A DNA stretch of 64,000 nucleotides from Lactarius indigo (taxonomy: Eukaryota > Basidiomycota > Agaricomycetes > Russulales > Russulaceae): contig JAFKAC010000015.1 of the NCBI GenBank assembly GCA_025766275.1, positions 186,001 to 250,000 on the forward strand, written 5' to 3'. The translations under genes were made by a program, and so were the position numbers. The notes under the pieces were generated by a model that saw nothing but the letters and a program-made list of their open reading frames with translations, was not told the origin of the DNA and ran no database searches. Shown here piece after piece: positions 11,663-22,992 of the stretch (position 1 is the first letter of the stretch; each line of letters opens with the position of its first letter).

Positions 11663-13120
11663 ATGACAGATACACCAATCTCTGATACCACCCTTGTCCA
11701 CGTCCTCAGCAACCCCCAACTTGAAGCCACCCTCGAGTGAGGGATTGTCACCATCGACCTCTCAGATATTCCCCGACTGTCACTACCACCATCCCCCCAG
11801 TCCACCATGACCATCGACCCCGTCCCCATCGTACCTCGAACTCCAGAACGAGAACCTGGAGAACTCACACCATCAATGCCGGAGGAAGGACAATACTCCC
11901 CTACACCTCCTCCCCAGCAACCACCCACTTCCCCTCCCAAACCACCTGTACCTTCACCACCATCATCCTCACCCTCTACTTCGCCACCACCACTTGAACC
12001 TTTCACCCCAGTCCGCGTCCACACCCCTATCGACTACAACCAACCCGACTCCCCTCCCAAAGATCTTGATGACCCAGGCGCCCCCTTCTTTCCGAATACA
12101 CAAGGTACCCCGAAGTTCTACCCATTACAGATCCTGCTACCTGATGGTGGATCCAATACGGCAAAGTACATTTACTATCGCAAAGGATTCACCAAGGTAG
12201 TAGGAACGATGGGTGCTAGGCAACCACAATACGGAGAAACGGTCTACCTCTCGTCACTTAGGCCCAACATCTCAGCACCCCCCTTCACAGCCGAGCAACT
12301 TCAATTCTTCGACCCCCATGACATCCGTGCTTGTGCCCTGGATGAGACCCTCATTGAGCTTAACTCCCCACAACTCACGGCTGAGGTCACTAGGCTGCAC
12401 ACTGGGCTACTCGCACTCCAAGAAATCGACAAGAAGTGCGAGAAACTTGAAGATGATGCACGCAAGTTACGGGCGGAGCGACTCACGGTCATGCTGGCCA
12501 GCACAAAAAGATGACTTCAGTATGCGGGGGCTCTTGCCACCATCGGCAACAAATATGCACGAATGATGGCGCTCCCAGCTCCGCTCCGACACCCGCGTTA
12601 CACTATCCCCTTCTCCACACGGTGGGGAGGACCACTAGAATTCCCCCGCCTAGCTGACAAACCCCACTGACGACATTGCTACCACTGCAACAGTCCCCAC
12701 CATCTTGTACATGATTGCCCCATCAGACCACAACCAGCATGCCGACACTGCCAGAGTCAAGAGCACCAGTCCTATCGATGTATCTTCCGCCATGCAGGGA
12801 TGGTCGCTGAGGTTATCACCACCTCCCAAGCAGACGAACGTATTCGGCAAGCAGTAGCCACTGAAGCGACCACTTCCTTCACTGTCCCAGAACCACCAAC
12901 AGTCGCAGCCAAGACTCAAGAAAGGTGGTGCGGACGGTGATTCTGTGCTAATGCCAATCACGACAAGATCCGATGCCCTCAGTATGAGATGTGCCGTAAG
13001 TGTGGACGCCGAGGACCTCTCTTCTTCCTCAAAACCCACTACTGTCAACTCGACGTCTCTCTGTGGCCAGAGAACGATCTCGATGCCAACATCTATGACC
13101 TTGTCGACCCAGAGTCCTGA
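11663..13120 (+). pseudogene. ORF3 downstream of pol: coiled coil plus zinc knuckles
   Basis: This frame of about 486 codons opens at ATG 11663, after the end of pol and in the same frame. It runs to TGA 13118 with internal TGA codons at 11738, 12512, 12668 and 12938. The first part is Pro/Ser-rich. A charged, probably coiled-coil region follows near 12350-12510 (EIDKKCEKLEDDARKLRAER). Next come two CCHC knuckles, CYHCNSPHHLVHDC and CRHCQSQEHQSYRC (about 12677-12780), and a further Cys/His cluster near 12940-13000. Post-pol frames are uncommon in gypsy elements. The Gag-like knuckles suggest nucleic-acid binding, but the function is unknown to me. Confidence 0.75.
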
Positions 13121-13154
13121 AGTCGAGGCGTCTTCAGACCAAGACGGGGGGTAA

Positions 13155-14518
13155 TGTTACGATTTTCTTTTGGACTCGTTCTTTCCCATATCACCATTCC
13201 CTTCCCCACACTATATGAGCCCTGTACGATTACACGGACTTTACAATTACCCGGTTCCTATCACGCGCCCTACTTATCGATGTCCTTGTCTGATAGAGTT
13301 TGACATGTGCTAGTTTCCAACACGTCCCCAATCACGCACAACCCCGCGTGATTCCCTCTTACTTCTGATATATCCATGCCTTGTTCCCTTTATGCCCATC
13401 CCTTTGTTCCTTAGCCTAGCGATGGCGCCATCTGTTTGTAGCGACCATACAGTGTGATCTCTATTTAACTCTAGTCACACCTAGCTTGTACGGTAGACTA
13501 GACTTCTTGTGTAAATACTACACTTGTCTAAAACAGAACACCCTTGTGTGCTCTTTGTCTCGCGATCCTTGCCTTTGCTAGACCTTCGTGTCTTAGCCTT
13601 CCTCTACGATCCAAGTGACCTGCGTCCTTGTGATCCTTGTGCATCATTCTTGCTGAAGTCAAGCCTCTGAGCTTGTACTACTGTTCTGATTGACTGACTT
13701 AGTACAGTGTAGCGGTATGACTTATCGTGACAACTAGACCAAGAGAAGGTAAGTGAACTGAACTAGTAGCACACCCAAGCCTAGCGTGGAGACAAGTCAT
13801 GCGCCAAATGTACAGTCACTGCGGAGAGTATGCACTCTTGAAGTCTTTATACAAGACTATAGGCAAGGTGATCACGCAGTGGCACACTGAGTGGAGAACC
13901 AAGAGGACAAGTTAACATTGGTGAAGAGAGAGGGAATACAAGGAAATGCGTACCTGAGTGGAGAACCAAGAGGACAAGTTGGTTCCACTCAGGACGCTAC
14001 ATGAGGGTTTATATACATTGCTGCGGCTGAGTTCGAATTACTACTGAACCTTGTTACTAAAGGTATGTATAATAGTAATGAGTCAGACACTGATGCATCG
14101 TATCTAATAATAGCGTTATCTATTGTGCTGACTGATGCACAGTCATCAATGCTGACAGAACAATGACGTGTCCTTATCTATGAGTCACAACCCTATGACA
14201 ACGTAGTCTAGAACTATCTAGAATGTTCCCTGCTTATCGACCAATGAGAAACTACTATACTAATGAGGAAAGTGACCTAAAGAGGTAGCTTCCGATAAGG
14301 AAGTTACTATCCCAGGGTCACGTGCTTGTGGGTGCACATGTTGGCATCACGTGACTAACCATCTTATCATATCTAATGATAAGGACTTGGACATTTGAGC
14401 ACAACGTTGGGAACTTGTATCTTCACCCAATAAATCCGTAAAAATACGGAAAAATAAGGCGAAAATAGAGTGTCCGTGACATACAGGTCGTACTTAACGC
14501 CCCTGTAGTGGCGTTACA
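13155..14518 (+). repeat. 3' LTR of the plus-strand gypsy element, split by a nested LTR
   Basis: The LTR occupies 13155-13707 and resumes at 14487-14518. With the 774 bp insertion and one copy of its 5 bp duplication removed it is 585 bp, the same as the 5' LTR. It starts TGTTACGATT after a purine-rich tract and ends GGCGTTACA. Confidence 0.92.
13708..14481 (-). repeat. Nested solo LTR with target-site duplication
   Basis: On the plus strand it begins TGTAGCGG and ends CCGTGACA, flanked by tacag at 13703-13707 and 14482-14486. Removing it restores the gypsy LTR exactly. No coding sequence lies inside. A TATA-like TGTATATAAA on the minus strand near 14008-14018 suggests that orientation. Short motifs (GGACAAGTT, CAGGACGCT) recur in the copia LTR region, so the families may be related. 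Confidence 0.88.
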
Positions 14519-17500
14519 GTTTCTCTGTCGGGGTTAGAATGTTTGAATTCCCGAACAGCTTCATCGGCAAATACGTCATCCTTATCTATCCATTGATTGT
14601 TGGAGTCAGGGTAGCCCTTCCATTTCACGAGGTATTGGAGCCGACGTCTTTTGCCGAACCACCAAGAATCTAGAATCTTCTCGACCTCGTATTCTTCTTT
14701 GTTATCAACCAAATCAGGTGGTGGGTGTTGATAATTTGGTCCGTGTGTGGGTGTTTTGCGATAAGGTGTGAGAAGATCTATGTGGAAAACATCATGGATG
14801 CTCCACTGTGTGGGAAGTTCAAGGCGATAGTTGACAGGGGACATCACCTGGACAACCTTAAATGGTCCATGGCATTTTGCAGCTAGTTTTGTGGTTGGTT
14901 GGTGAGTACGTAAGTGGTGTCCTTCAAGCCACACAAGGTTTCCTTCTTTGAACTTGGGCGTATCTTTGTGTTTGACCCATGACTTTTGCGCCTGAAGCAT
15001 GCAGGAGAAGGCACGCTGTCGCGCTTGTTTGAACTGGTCTAACCTTAACGAGACTTGTGGAATAGGAGAGGGTCTATCGGTCCAATCAGCGCAAGGGTTG
15101 AATCCCGACAAGAGAAAGAAGGGGGACTCCTGTGTAGTTTCATTGGGCCAGTTGTTGTGCGTGAATTCCGCCATAGGTAGATAACGAACCCAGTCATCTT
15201 GTCACTCATTTACCCAAAAGCGGAGGTATTGTTCTAGCCATTGATTCATTCGTTCTGATTGGCCATCAGTTCTGGGGTGATAAGCGGTTGAGATATTTTG
15301 GCTGATGCCAAGGATTTTGCATATTTCTCACATGAATTTTGATGCGAAGCAGGGGTCTCAATCACTGATGACACGCAAGGGGAGTCCAAATCATGGGAAG
15401 ACATGGGAGACGTACAGGGCGGCCGTTCCTTCAGCTGTTATTTCTTCATTGCAGGGGATGAAGATGGCGGCCTTAGTACAGTCATGATCCATCACCATTA
15501 GAATAGAATCATAACCACGAGAGACAGGAAGTTTAGTGATGAAGTCCACTGTGATGGTTTTGAATGGCGGGGCTTCCGGTTTGGGGTAGATGGGTTGCAG
15601 AGGCACCCTGATAGGGCGGAGGTTGACTTTGTATCATTGGCACTCGGCGCAGCCTTTGACGTAGTCTGTGATGTCATTCTTCATTTGAGGCCACCAGTAG
15701 TGCCATTCGGTGAGTTGGAGGGTGCGCTTGATGCCGGGATGACCATAGACAGGGGAATCGTGATGGGCCGTGATAATGGTACACTTATCATGGATACCAC
15801 TGGTGACCACTTGGCGTCCATCCTTGTACCACGTTCCCTCAATGTCTTTTAGTTTGTGAGCATCAACCCAAGGTTTTAACTTAGCTAGGTCTTGTTTGTA
15901 AACAGGGTGTTCAGGCATCATCTCCACTGGTAGGATTTCTGGTCTCCAATGAGGGTGTCGTGGTTCGTCCAGCGTGGTAGCACGTACAAAGACATTTTCT
16001 GGTAGTACAGTTACCCCTTCATTGTTGTTTTCCCCTTGATCATAGTCCAGCCTTCATGATAATGCATCAGCACGTCCATTGGAAGTTCTTTTGATGTGAT
16101 GAATCTCAAAGTCATATTCGGAGAGTTCAAGGACTTCCCTGGCAACGTGTCTGCTGATCTTCTGTGGCGACTTCCAGTATTGTAAGTTTAGGTGGTCGGA
16201 GAACACTTTGATCTTGTGGGGAGAGCCCGCTAACAGGGGTCTCCAATGTCTGAAGGCTTTGACGATGGCCAAAAGTTTGAGGTTGTAAATGTCATAATTT
16301 CTCTTGGCTTCGTTGAGGGTGGATGAGTAGTAGCCAATAGGGTGTCGTTTACCGTCTGCTTTTTGTTGAAGAAGGACTGCACCTGTGGTGAAACCGGACA
16401 CGTCAACTTCCAACTTGAATTGTTGGATGAGGTCTGGGTGCGCTAAGACAGGTTTGCTAGTGATGAGAGCCTTAAGGTCTTGGAATGCCTTTTCTTCCTC
16501 GGTTCCCCAATGCCATTCGGTGTCTTTGCACATGAGCTTGTTGAGTGGTCGTGCTTTGGTTGCGAAGCCTTGTATAAAAGGTCGGTAAAAATTGCAAAAA
16601 CCAAGGAAAGAGTGGACGTCCTTAACCTTGGTCGGTGTAGGCCAGTCTTTGATACCCAAAATTTTGATGGGGTCCATACATGTCACCCCCTTTTCAAGGA
16701 TTACCCCCAGGTAATCCATGCATGGGGAGTGAAAGAGGCACTTTTCAAGTTTGTAGTAAAGGTCATGCTCTGCTGATACGCAGAGGACATCTTTGACTGC
16801 CTCAATGTGATCGTTTAGTGAATAATTAAGTCCCGTAGCAATGCCAATGTTGTCCATGTATACCCTGATAACTGTTCCCCAGGCTTCGTGTTTGGTTATG
16901 ATATCCCTGAATATGAAGTTCATCATAGTCTGGAACGTTGCAGGGGAATTGGTTAAGCTGAAGAACATCACCATTGGTTCGAATAGTCTGTATCACGTTT
17001 TGAACGCCGCCTTTTCCTCATCTCCCTCTTTGATGTGTACGTTGTTATATCCCCACCTAACATTGAGTTTGGTGTAGATATGAGCATTGCTGAGGTCGGT
17101 AATAAGGTCAGAGATGAGAGGGAGTGGATACTGATTCCTGATAGTGACGGCATTGATTTTCCGATAGTCTTGAACAGGTCGCAACTTCCCATCCTTCTTC
17201 TTCATCAAGAAGAAGGATGAGGCATAGGGGGATTTAGAGGGTTGTATATACCCCTTCTTCAGTTGTTCGTCTATCCATTCACGTAGCTTTTTGTCTTCTT
17301 CTTGGGTCATTGGGTATATTTTACAGTCGATGGCATCGGCAGTTCCTGGTTTGAACTCAATGGCATGATCCCAGGGCCTGCTGGGCGGAAACCTGTCTGA
17401 TGCCTCTTCACTGAAGAGGCGTTCAAAGTCTCGATATTCGTGAGGTAACTCAGCTTTGGTGATGTATTGCTGGGCAGCAATGGCAAGGTTGGTAGCGGTC

Positions 17501-18080
17501 GCCCAAAGTCGACAGCCCTCTTCAAATTGTTGTCGTTGTTCGTCTGTAATGACGCAGGAATGTACCACTTCATAGGTGTCGTCTTCAACTATGGTTGTTG
17601 CCACTACCGGTGTTGTCTTGATATAGGGGTTGGTTGATCAAATGACAATGGGGAGCATGTCTTCGTGTATAGCGGCTTGCGACCACTTGATATGTGGATC
17701 GTAGATAGCAAGCCAGGGGTATCCTAACATGATGTCTTCGTTGCCTATGTCTGTAATAAGGAAGCGGATTTCCTTATGAATTCCTTTAGTTTGGATGTCG
17801 ACATTGGTATAGTGAGTGATACGCCCCAACTTATTTTCCGTGTTATCGATGTTCCATATTTTCTTTGGGATGTCCAATAGTTTGGTCCCAAGTCCCATCC
17901 TTTTAACAAAGGAGGGTCTCATGAAGCAGTGGGTTGCTCCTGAGTCGACTAGTGCTCATATATCGGCCATTGCATAACTGGTGCGAATCGATACTGGAAC
18001 TCTCATAGAACGATAGCAAGTCATGATTACACTGTTACAATTGACTGCCCTCACCCAGGCCAATGGGTTTAGGCGTCCTG
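14519..18080 (-). pseudogene. pol of the minus-strand gypsy element
   Basis: The frame enters by -1 shift from gag (FSGRLNPLAWVRA). Domains follow in order: protease (VDSGATHCF, about 17960), RT starting near 17450, RNase H near 16400, integrase (SDxDP and [10 protein letters not shown], 15240-15400), and chromodomain (LVKWKGYPDSNNQW, near 14600). The RT active site reads YMDNIGIA (about 16850) where YxDD is required, so the second catalytic Asp is lost. In-frame TGA codons lie at about 17978, 17638, 16993, 16054 and 15634, with four more between 15180 and 15410. At several of these the family has a conserved Arg (ALSR, CAECQR, HVFPRFG, ISDRDP), so CGA to TGA explains them. Confidence 0.88.
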
Positions 18081-20029
18081 AAAACCCTCCTTTTTCCACA
18101 ACTGCTGGAGGATAATGTCCTTTACGTCGTCCGATTCTCCTGCTACTCCGTTAAGCCAATCGCTGGCACATTGTTTGGGAGGTACTTCTTGGACTGCCCT
18201 AGTAGCGATTTCTGGTTCTTGCTGGTGATAGTCGGTGTCGATATACTGACTAGTTGAGGCCAGAGGTTGGTATCCTCCTTGTGGTTGTCTACAATCTCGT
18301 GCCATGTGTCCATCCTTTCCACAGTTGTAACAGGTGACTGGCCTTTGATTATTACGTCCTCCTCCTCTCTGTAAAAATCCTCCTCTGGGTCGGTATGGGG
18401 GTCAAGGAGCAAGTATATCTTCTGCTCCTGTCAAATGCCCTCGAATTTGGTCAGCTGATGTGTCCATCACATTTGGGTCTTGGGGTAAGCTCCTTGGTTA
18501 CCAAGAACTTCTTGGTGGTCCTTGCTATTGTCGCGTTTGGTGTTGTTGCCCTTGCCCTTGCCCCAGAGGAACCCCTTTATTTAATACTGCTTTGAGATGG
18601 AGGTACTGTTGTTGGCAAGTGGTAGCCGCTTCTTTCCATTTGCAATAATTACAAGGGTTGTCAAGTGTATAGACTTTTTCGTACAGGTCTTTTGGTAATC
18701 TGCTTGCAAATAGATCTAGCGTCTGTGGATCATTGAGTCGATACTGAGCGCAGCGTATTAATTGTTTGAATTGAGTGCAATACTCATCTAGATTGCCCCC
18801 AATCATTTTGATGCCTTTCTTAAGCTCATATTGAGCTTGTTCTTGTTCCATGGTGTTTCTGAAGCACTGCATGAAGCTGCGCGTGACTTCGTTCCATAAT
18901 CCCTTGCTGGTATGGGGTATTCCTGCTTGTATCTGGCCGTTGAGCCAAGTGAGCATAGCCAATACCCATTCGCTGACGTTGACGCCTTTGATGTATGATA
19001 AGAAGAGTAGGGCTTGTCGGTATGGCGTAGCCATGATGCCTTCGTCAGCATTCATGCCCCAGTAGACGTGCCATTGAGTGAGGAACGCTTCGACCTTTGC
19101 GCGTTCTCCATCAAATACTGTTGGTGCTTCACCAGCTAATTTGTTATTTTGGGGAGGGACAATAGGGCCTGCACCTGGTAATCCGCCTCCCAGATGCCCT
19201 CCTCCTGGTGGTCCACCAGGGAACCCTCCAGGGAATCCTCTGAATCCATGTCCTCGTGGCAGTGGTCCTCCTCCTGGTAAGTCACCAGGGGGTCCGCCAC
19301 CTCCACTAGGGGGATCGGCTACGTCTGGTCCAATGGCTCAGTGTATGGCCGCATCGTCGTCCGTCATGCGATGCCCCATTCAGGGATTAATCGGAGCTAG
19401 TATGGCTCGCGCTTCTTCCGTGATACGCTGTTGTTCTTCTCAGGCCAGCTGTTCGATTGCATCAGCGGCTAATTGTATTTCTTCTTGCGTTATGGTAGCT
19501 GTGGCCATGACGACAGCTGGGCTATGAATATGGATTACTTCTGGTTCGGTTGGATGAATGGTGAGGGACTCAGTTTGTTGTATGATATGATTGCCAATGG
19601 CTCCAAGGCTGGAGTTTTCTGCTGGTGTGGTCCCTCTGCTTGGTGATTGTTGACTGTCAGAGCCTTCTTCTCCACTAACTCCTTCGTCAGTGTGTTCTTG
19701 TGCTTGCCCGTCAATGGGGCCGTAGTCTGCGCAACTATTAAGTTTGCATGCGTCGATGTCACAGTTGTAGTTTCTTCCTGCTGGTCGTATGATGTCCCAG
19801 CGGTGGTCTATGGGGTTCCAAGTAACCTCGGTCCAACAGAGGTGTTCAAAATTAAACTCAACAGGTCGGAAACGGTTGGGACTGTTGAACTCTATGAAAT
19901 ATCCGGTTTCCTCTCCTCACTCTCTGCAATGAGCTGCTCCTAAGAATCTTGTTGGTACGTGTGATCTCCTCATCGCTCAATGTGATAAGGACGGAAAGAT
20001 GTCCACTGGTCTCTGGTCGAATATGCCAT
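18069..20029 (-). pseudogene. gag of the minus-strand gypsy element
   Basis: The probable start is the ATG at 20029, twelve bases inside the LTR boundary (MAYSTRDQW). The first section has stops and a frame change. From about 19900 the frame is continuous apart from TGA codons at 19440-19442, 19380-19382 and 19338-19340, one more near 18405, a TAG at 18525 and a TAA at 18498. It has a Gly/Pro-rich linker (19140-19330), a capsid-type domain (LLFLSYIKGVNVSEW, about 18970), and a CCHC knuckle CYNCGKDGHMARDC near 18295-18336. It closes with TAA at 18069. Confidence 0.85.
18081..18087 (-). promoter_or_regulatory. Candidate -1 ribosomal frameshift heptamer GGGTTTT
   Basis: On the minus strand the gag frame reads GAG GGT TTT CAG, giving the canonical X-XXY-YYZ heptamer G-GGT-TTT nine bases before the gag TAA. 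Pol is in the -1 frame. The equivalent site in the plus-strand gypsy is GGATTTT. Conservation between two diverged elements argues against chance. Confidence 0.65.
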
Positions 20030-20041
20030 GATGGGTCTTAA

Positions 20042-20549
20042 TGTTACGCTCCACCGGCATTAGTCCGACTTGGACTCTGAATAGGCGTAATTGACTTAGC
20101 AAAAGCTAGGCGAATGGGGACTTCGTATCAACCCAATGCAAGCTGAACAGGGGCACACTGGCACACACTGCAGCGAAGATGAAGAAGTACTATCCCTTGG
20201 TGGATAGAAGTGGAGACACACTTAGTCGGAGACCAAGGCAAGAAGAAGACGAGTCAAGATGGTGGATTGAAGAAGACCAAGACGGGGAGTCTTGGTCTTC
20301 CTGAACGACTACTTATACAGATACGCACAGGCTTTAAAGTGCCGCTAGAATAGTAAAGAACCAATAGTGTAACTAGCTCGAACCCTAGTACAGCTATCCT
20401 AGGAATGAGTCATACACGAGTCACAATCACATGTGAACTACTAATGCTGACTGATGCGAAGTAAGAGTCCATGACTAATATCGATACCGGACTGTAGTCA
20501 TAACCGGTCATGAGTCATAAGTAGTGAGTCATTAGTTTGTACTGTAACA
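20042..20549 (-). repeat. 5' LTR of the minus-strand gypsy element
   Basis: On the minus strand it begins TGTTACAGTAC and ends GGAGCGTAACA, 508 bp, followed at once by ttaag as in the other gypsy. A TATA-like CTGTATAAG lies near 20312-20325. The partner 3' LTR is not in the window, so the boundaries rest on the termini and the position of gag. Confidence 0.8.
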
Positions 20550-21011
20550 CCAAGGCAGACTTTCAGCACCTCTGCCATTACCTCAGGATATCCCTGGGCT
20601 GTGAGAATGACTGCTCAGCATGAGGAGGAGATTTATACTTATCCTTATTTTATTTCTTTCATTTTGTCTCTTTTCCTTCGCCTCTTTCCTTTCTATTCCA
20701 AACACACTTTCAATATTTCTCCGCATCTTAGTTACATTGTCCCCACACCATTGTCGAGGAGGAGTGTTGAGATGAGGTCATCATTGGGTCATGCCACACA
20801 GTGGCAGGGCCATGTGATACGTCATATATATGCATTGGTGTCTGAACAGTATTCTCTCAGTTGTTTCTATCCTACCATGACTGAGGGTACATACTTTACA
20901 TGTTGACTAGTTTACTGCTTGGACTAACCTCATGATAAGGATCATTCTAGGTATAATAAATATAGTTGTTTCTATCCTACCGCGACTGAGGGATCATTCT
21001 AGTTTTTACAG
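20550..21011. other. Spacer between the retrotransposon nest and the gene array; possible LTR remnant
   Basis: I see no gene. GAGGAGGAG followed by TGTTGAGATG at about 20757-20776 looks like a polypurine tract joined to an LTR start, and resembles the TGTTGAGACG start of the copia LTR. A piece of a plus-strand copia 3' end is therefore possible. GTTGTTTCTATCCTACC followed by gactgaggg occurs twice (near 20860 and 20964), and ggatcattctag also occurs twice, the second copy ending just before the zinc-finger homology begins at 21012. Confidence 0.45.
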
Positions 21012-22410
21012 GTAGTCCCCGCGGTGCATCGACAATAATGACAATTTCTGAGTCGTCAACATCGCCTTGGTCCTGCTCGTCTACCACGCGTCGTCGTTTT
21101 CTTCCTGGGCTGGTTGGTGTATGTGGATGACGTCTCCTCTTCCTATGCGGCGACACAGCCTGCGCATGCGCCTGCGTGCGAGCTCGTTTCATCGGCAACG
21201 GGATCACAACCTCCACGCTCGCGGTGTTACTTGTCGCCTCAGCGCGAGTCTCCTTCGCAAGCCGGCGAGGAATAGTCGCCGCAGGTGTTGACGCCGATGC
21301 TACCACGTTAGGATTTGTCGAGTTGTGTGAATGCCGCAGCAAACACCTGGTCGAGGGGAGTGGGGATCTTAGACTTGGACTTGTCTCTCTTCCTCTTCGT
21401 CGTTCTCATCGTCCACAACTACCACCGTCTCTCTTGCCGCCTTTTTCGTCTTCTTCCCACTAGGTCCCGGCTGCCAGCTCCGGGCCAATTGTTTTCGAAC
21501 GCGACATGCAGTATGTGCACGAGTTCCTTCGAGCCCGAATTGTCCTCTGCCTGTCCCTTGCCCTTGGCTGCGGTCTGACACTGGCACGTCCGGGGCCGTT
21601 GCCTTACCAGCGCATAGTCTGACTTGCGCGCGCCCGGCGGGAGGGGCGGTGCAAGGACGTACGCCATCAGCTGCCATAGTCCCCTCCGTTTCTTGGTCTT
21701 TCGCGGGCTGCGCCGAGGAGATGGTGGTCGTGAGGAGGAGGAAGAGGAGTCGATAGATATGATGTCCAGGGGGTCGTGGTCTCTCTCTGTCCCTGTCACG
21801 TTGGCCGGGGAGAGGTTCGGACAAAGTGCTTTCGGAGGGGGAAGGGTGTCTATGACATACGGTGTGAGGGTACACGGGATTGCGAGGATGTGGAACGCCT
21901 AGGAACACCCACAGGAGCAAGAGGAGGCTGAGTCTGTCGCACGGCGTTATGTATGCGCATAGAAAGGACAGAAGGGGACGAACACCCCTCTATGTCCCGG
22001 CCGTAATGGGTAACAATGCGCATCTCGACATCGTTGTTCATGAATTTTCGAGTTGGGTCTGTTTGGCCATCATTCTCACGAAACACCGGCGCGGGGTCAT
22101 CACTGGGACCAGTGATGGAGATCGCCGTCATGTTGCTTTCCGGTTCTAGCGGCGACGATCTGGACGGCGGGGCGAAAGGCGACGGTGAGACTGACGAGGA
22201 GGCTGACGCGACTGCGGGGACAGAGGACCTTGGCTGCGTGAGAGAGAAAAGAGAAAAGCCGTTATCGACGCAAAATCGCGTTATGTATAATAAAAAAAAG
22301 GGACCTGCCTGGAGCAAGTTCCAAGTCGTGTTTGGGTTCGGCAAAGACGCGTCGTTGGACGACCAAAGCCACGCGGCGGGGTCGTCTGGATCGATGGTGA
22401 CGTCCTCCAT
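21012..22410 (-). pseudogene. Truncated zf-4CXXC_R1 gene, N-terminal half only (copy 0)
   Basis: This is homologous to exons 1-3 of the complete gene at 53827-57721. The ATG at 22410 begins MEDVTIDPDDPAAWLW, followed by the Ser/Pro-rich exon 2 and the start of exon 3 (AFENNWPG and the basic RKRRR segment). It breaks off inside exon 3 at DAPRGL, where homology ends abruptly at about 21012, so the zinc finger is missing. A TAG follows RRMS near the start of exon 3, where the complete gene has Lys; the same stop occurs in the copy at 40710. This marks the left edge of the tandem array. Confidence 0.8.
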
Positions 22411-22612
22411 GAGCCCGCGTTCTTGGGGGGATAGCGCGGATTGGGGAATAGACTGTTGGACGACGATGAGGACGCGTTTGGGTGCGTGATCGTGGGATTG
22501 GCCAGGTTGTAGGACTGGAGGTGCCGGCCCGTGTTACCTCGTGTTGTTTCGGCGTCTATCTGGTTCTTCCGCAACTGGCAGTGTCCTTACTTTATCGAGA
22601 GAAGAGAGCCTT

Positions 22613-22992
22613 CTTAGGCAGCTAAAGATGTTGCCGCGAGCTAAGAAATCCTCATCGATGTCTTTGGATGGAAAGTTTCTTCGTGCGGCCCGACATTTCT
22701 ACCGGGGTCCCACTGACTCCGACGATGACGGAAAAAATGGTGGAATTCACGCCTTGCGATGGCCACAAAGGAAATGGAAAAGAGTTGAGCAAGCGAGTTC
22801 GATCATCATTTTACGTTGATACAAGCTAATATTGGTTCAGGAAATTCTCTTAAGGTGGCGGGGTGGACGGATCTAGAGGATGGGCCGAAGAAACTTGACG
22901 AACTGACAGACGAAGAAGTGATGGCAGCTGTGCAGGTTCCGAAGGTGACGCACAGGATTGATAGCAAAGTGACGGGAGTCGGCGATGGCATG
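22613..22992 (+). pseudogene. NLR fragment a (exons 3-4 of the Goodbye-NACHT gene)
   Basis: From the exon 3 acceptor (ttag, then gcagctaaagatg) this follows the receptors through the end of the Goodbye region (VAGWTDLEDG) to the start of the coiled coil (SKVTGVGDGM). There it joins the 3' end of the next zinc-finger copy. Exons 1-2 and everything after the coiled-coil start are missing, and the frame is broken. An equivalent scrap with the same junctions lies at 44771-45160, so the scrap predates duplication of the unit. Confidence 0.82.

Larger units (their letters stand above)
5861..14518 (+). mobile_element. Ty3/gypsy chromodomain retrotransposon, complete but decayed
   Basis: The element is bounded by two 585 bp LTRs (the 3' copy interrupted) and flanked by the 5 bp target duplication gtttc at 5856-5860 and 14519-14523. 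Internally it reads gag, protease, RT, RNase H, integrase, chromodomain, then a third reading frame with zinc knuckles, and a purine-rich tract (aagacggggggtaa) at the 3' LTR junction. I counted ten internal in-frame stops across gag, pol and ORF3, and all are TGA. It is inserted into the 3' end of the pol gene of the minus-strand gypsy element. Inactive by itself, but with its structure fully preserved. Confidence 0.93.
14519..20549 (-). mobile_element. Older Ty3/gypsy chromodomain retrotransposon, decayed and interrupted
   Basis: On the minus strand this reads 5' LTR (20042-20549), gag, pol with protease, RT, RNase H, integrase and chromodomain. It is cut at 14519 by the plus-strand gypsy insertion, and its tail continues at 5641-5860. 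It belongs to the same broad chromodomain lineage as the plus-strand element, sharing the gag/pol -1 frame arrangement and the FSxRLNPxAW junction peptide, but is clearly diverged. Stops are mostly TGA at Arg positions, with one TAG and one TAA in gag. Its 3' LTR and outer target duplication lie outside the window. Confidence 0.9.

Noticed and set aside
6465..13120. TGA read as tryptophan or another sense codon (recoding) in the gypsy element
   Set aside because: TGG is used normally throughout. Related sequence has Arg at several TGA sites, and LTR differences show the same CpG transitions, so decay explains it.
13741..14400. Solo LTR considered as a MITE or DNA transposon
   Set aside because: TG...CA ends, a 5 bp target duplication and a promoter-like TATA favour an LTR; no terminal inverted repeat longer than a few bases is seen.
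22281..22574. Separate small gene upstream of zinc-finger copy 0
   Set aside because: It is the 5' region of the zinc-finger gene in another frame; the homologous stretch occurs before every copy.
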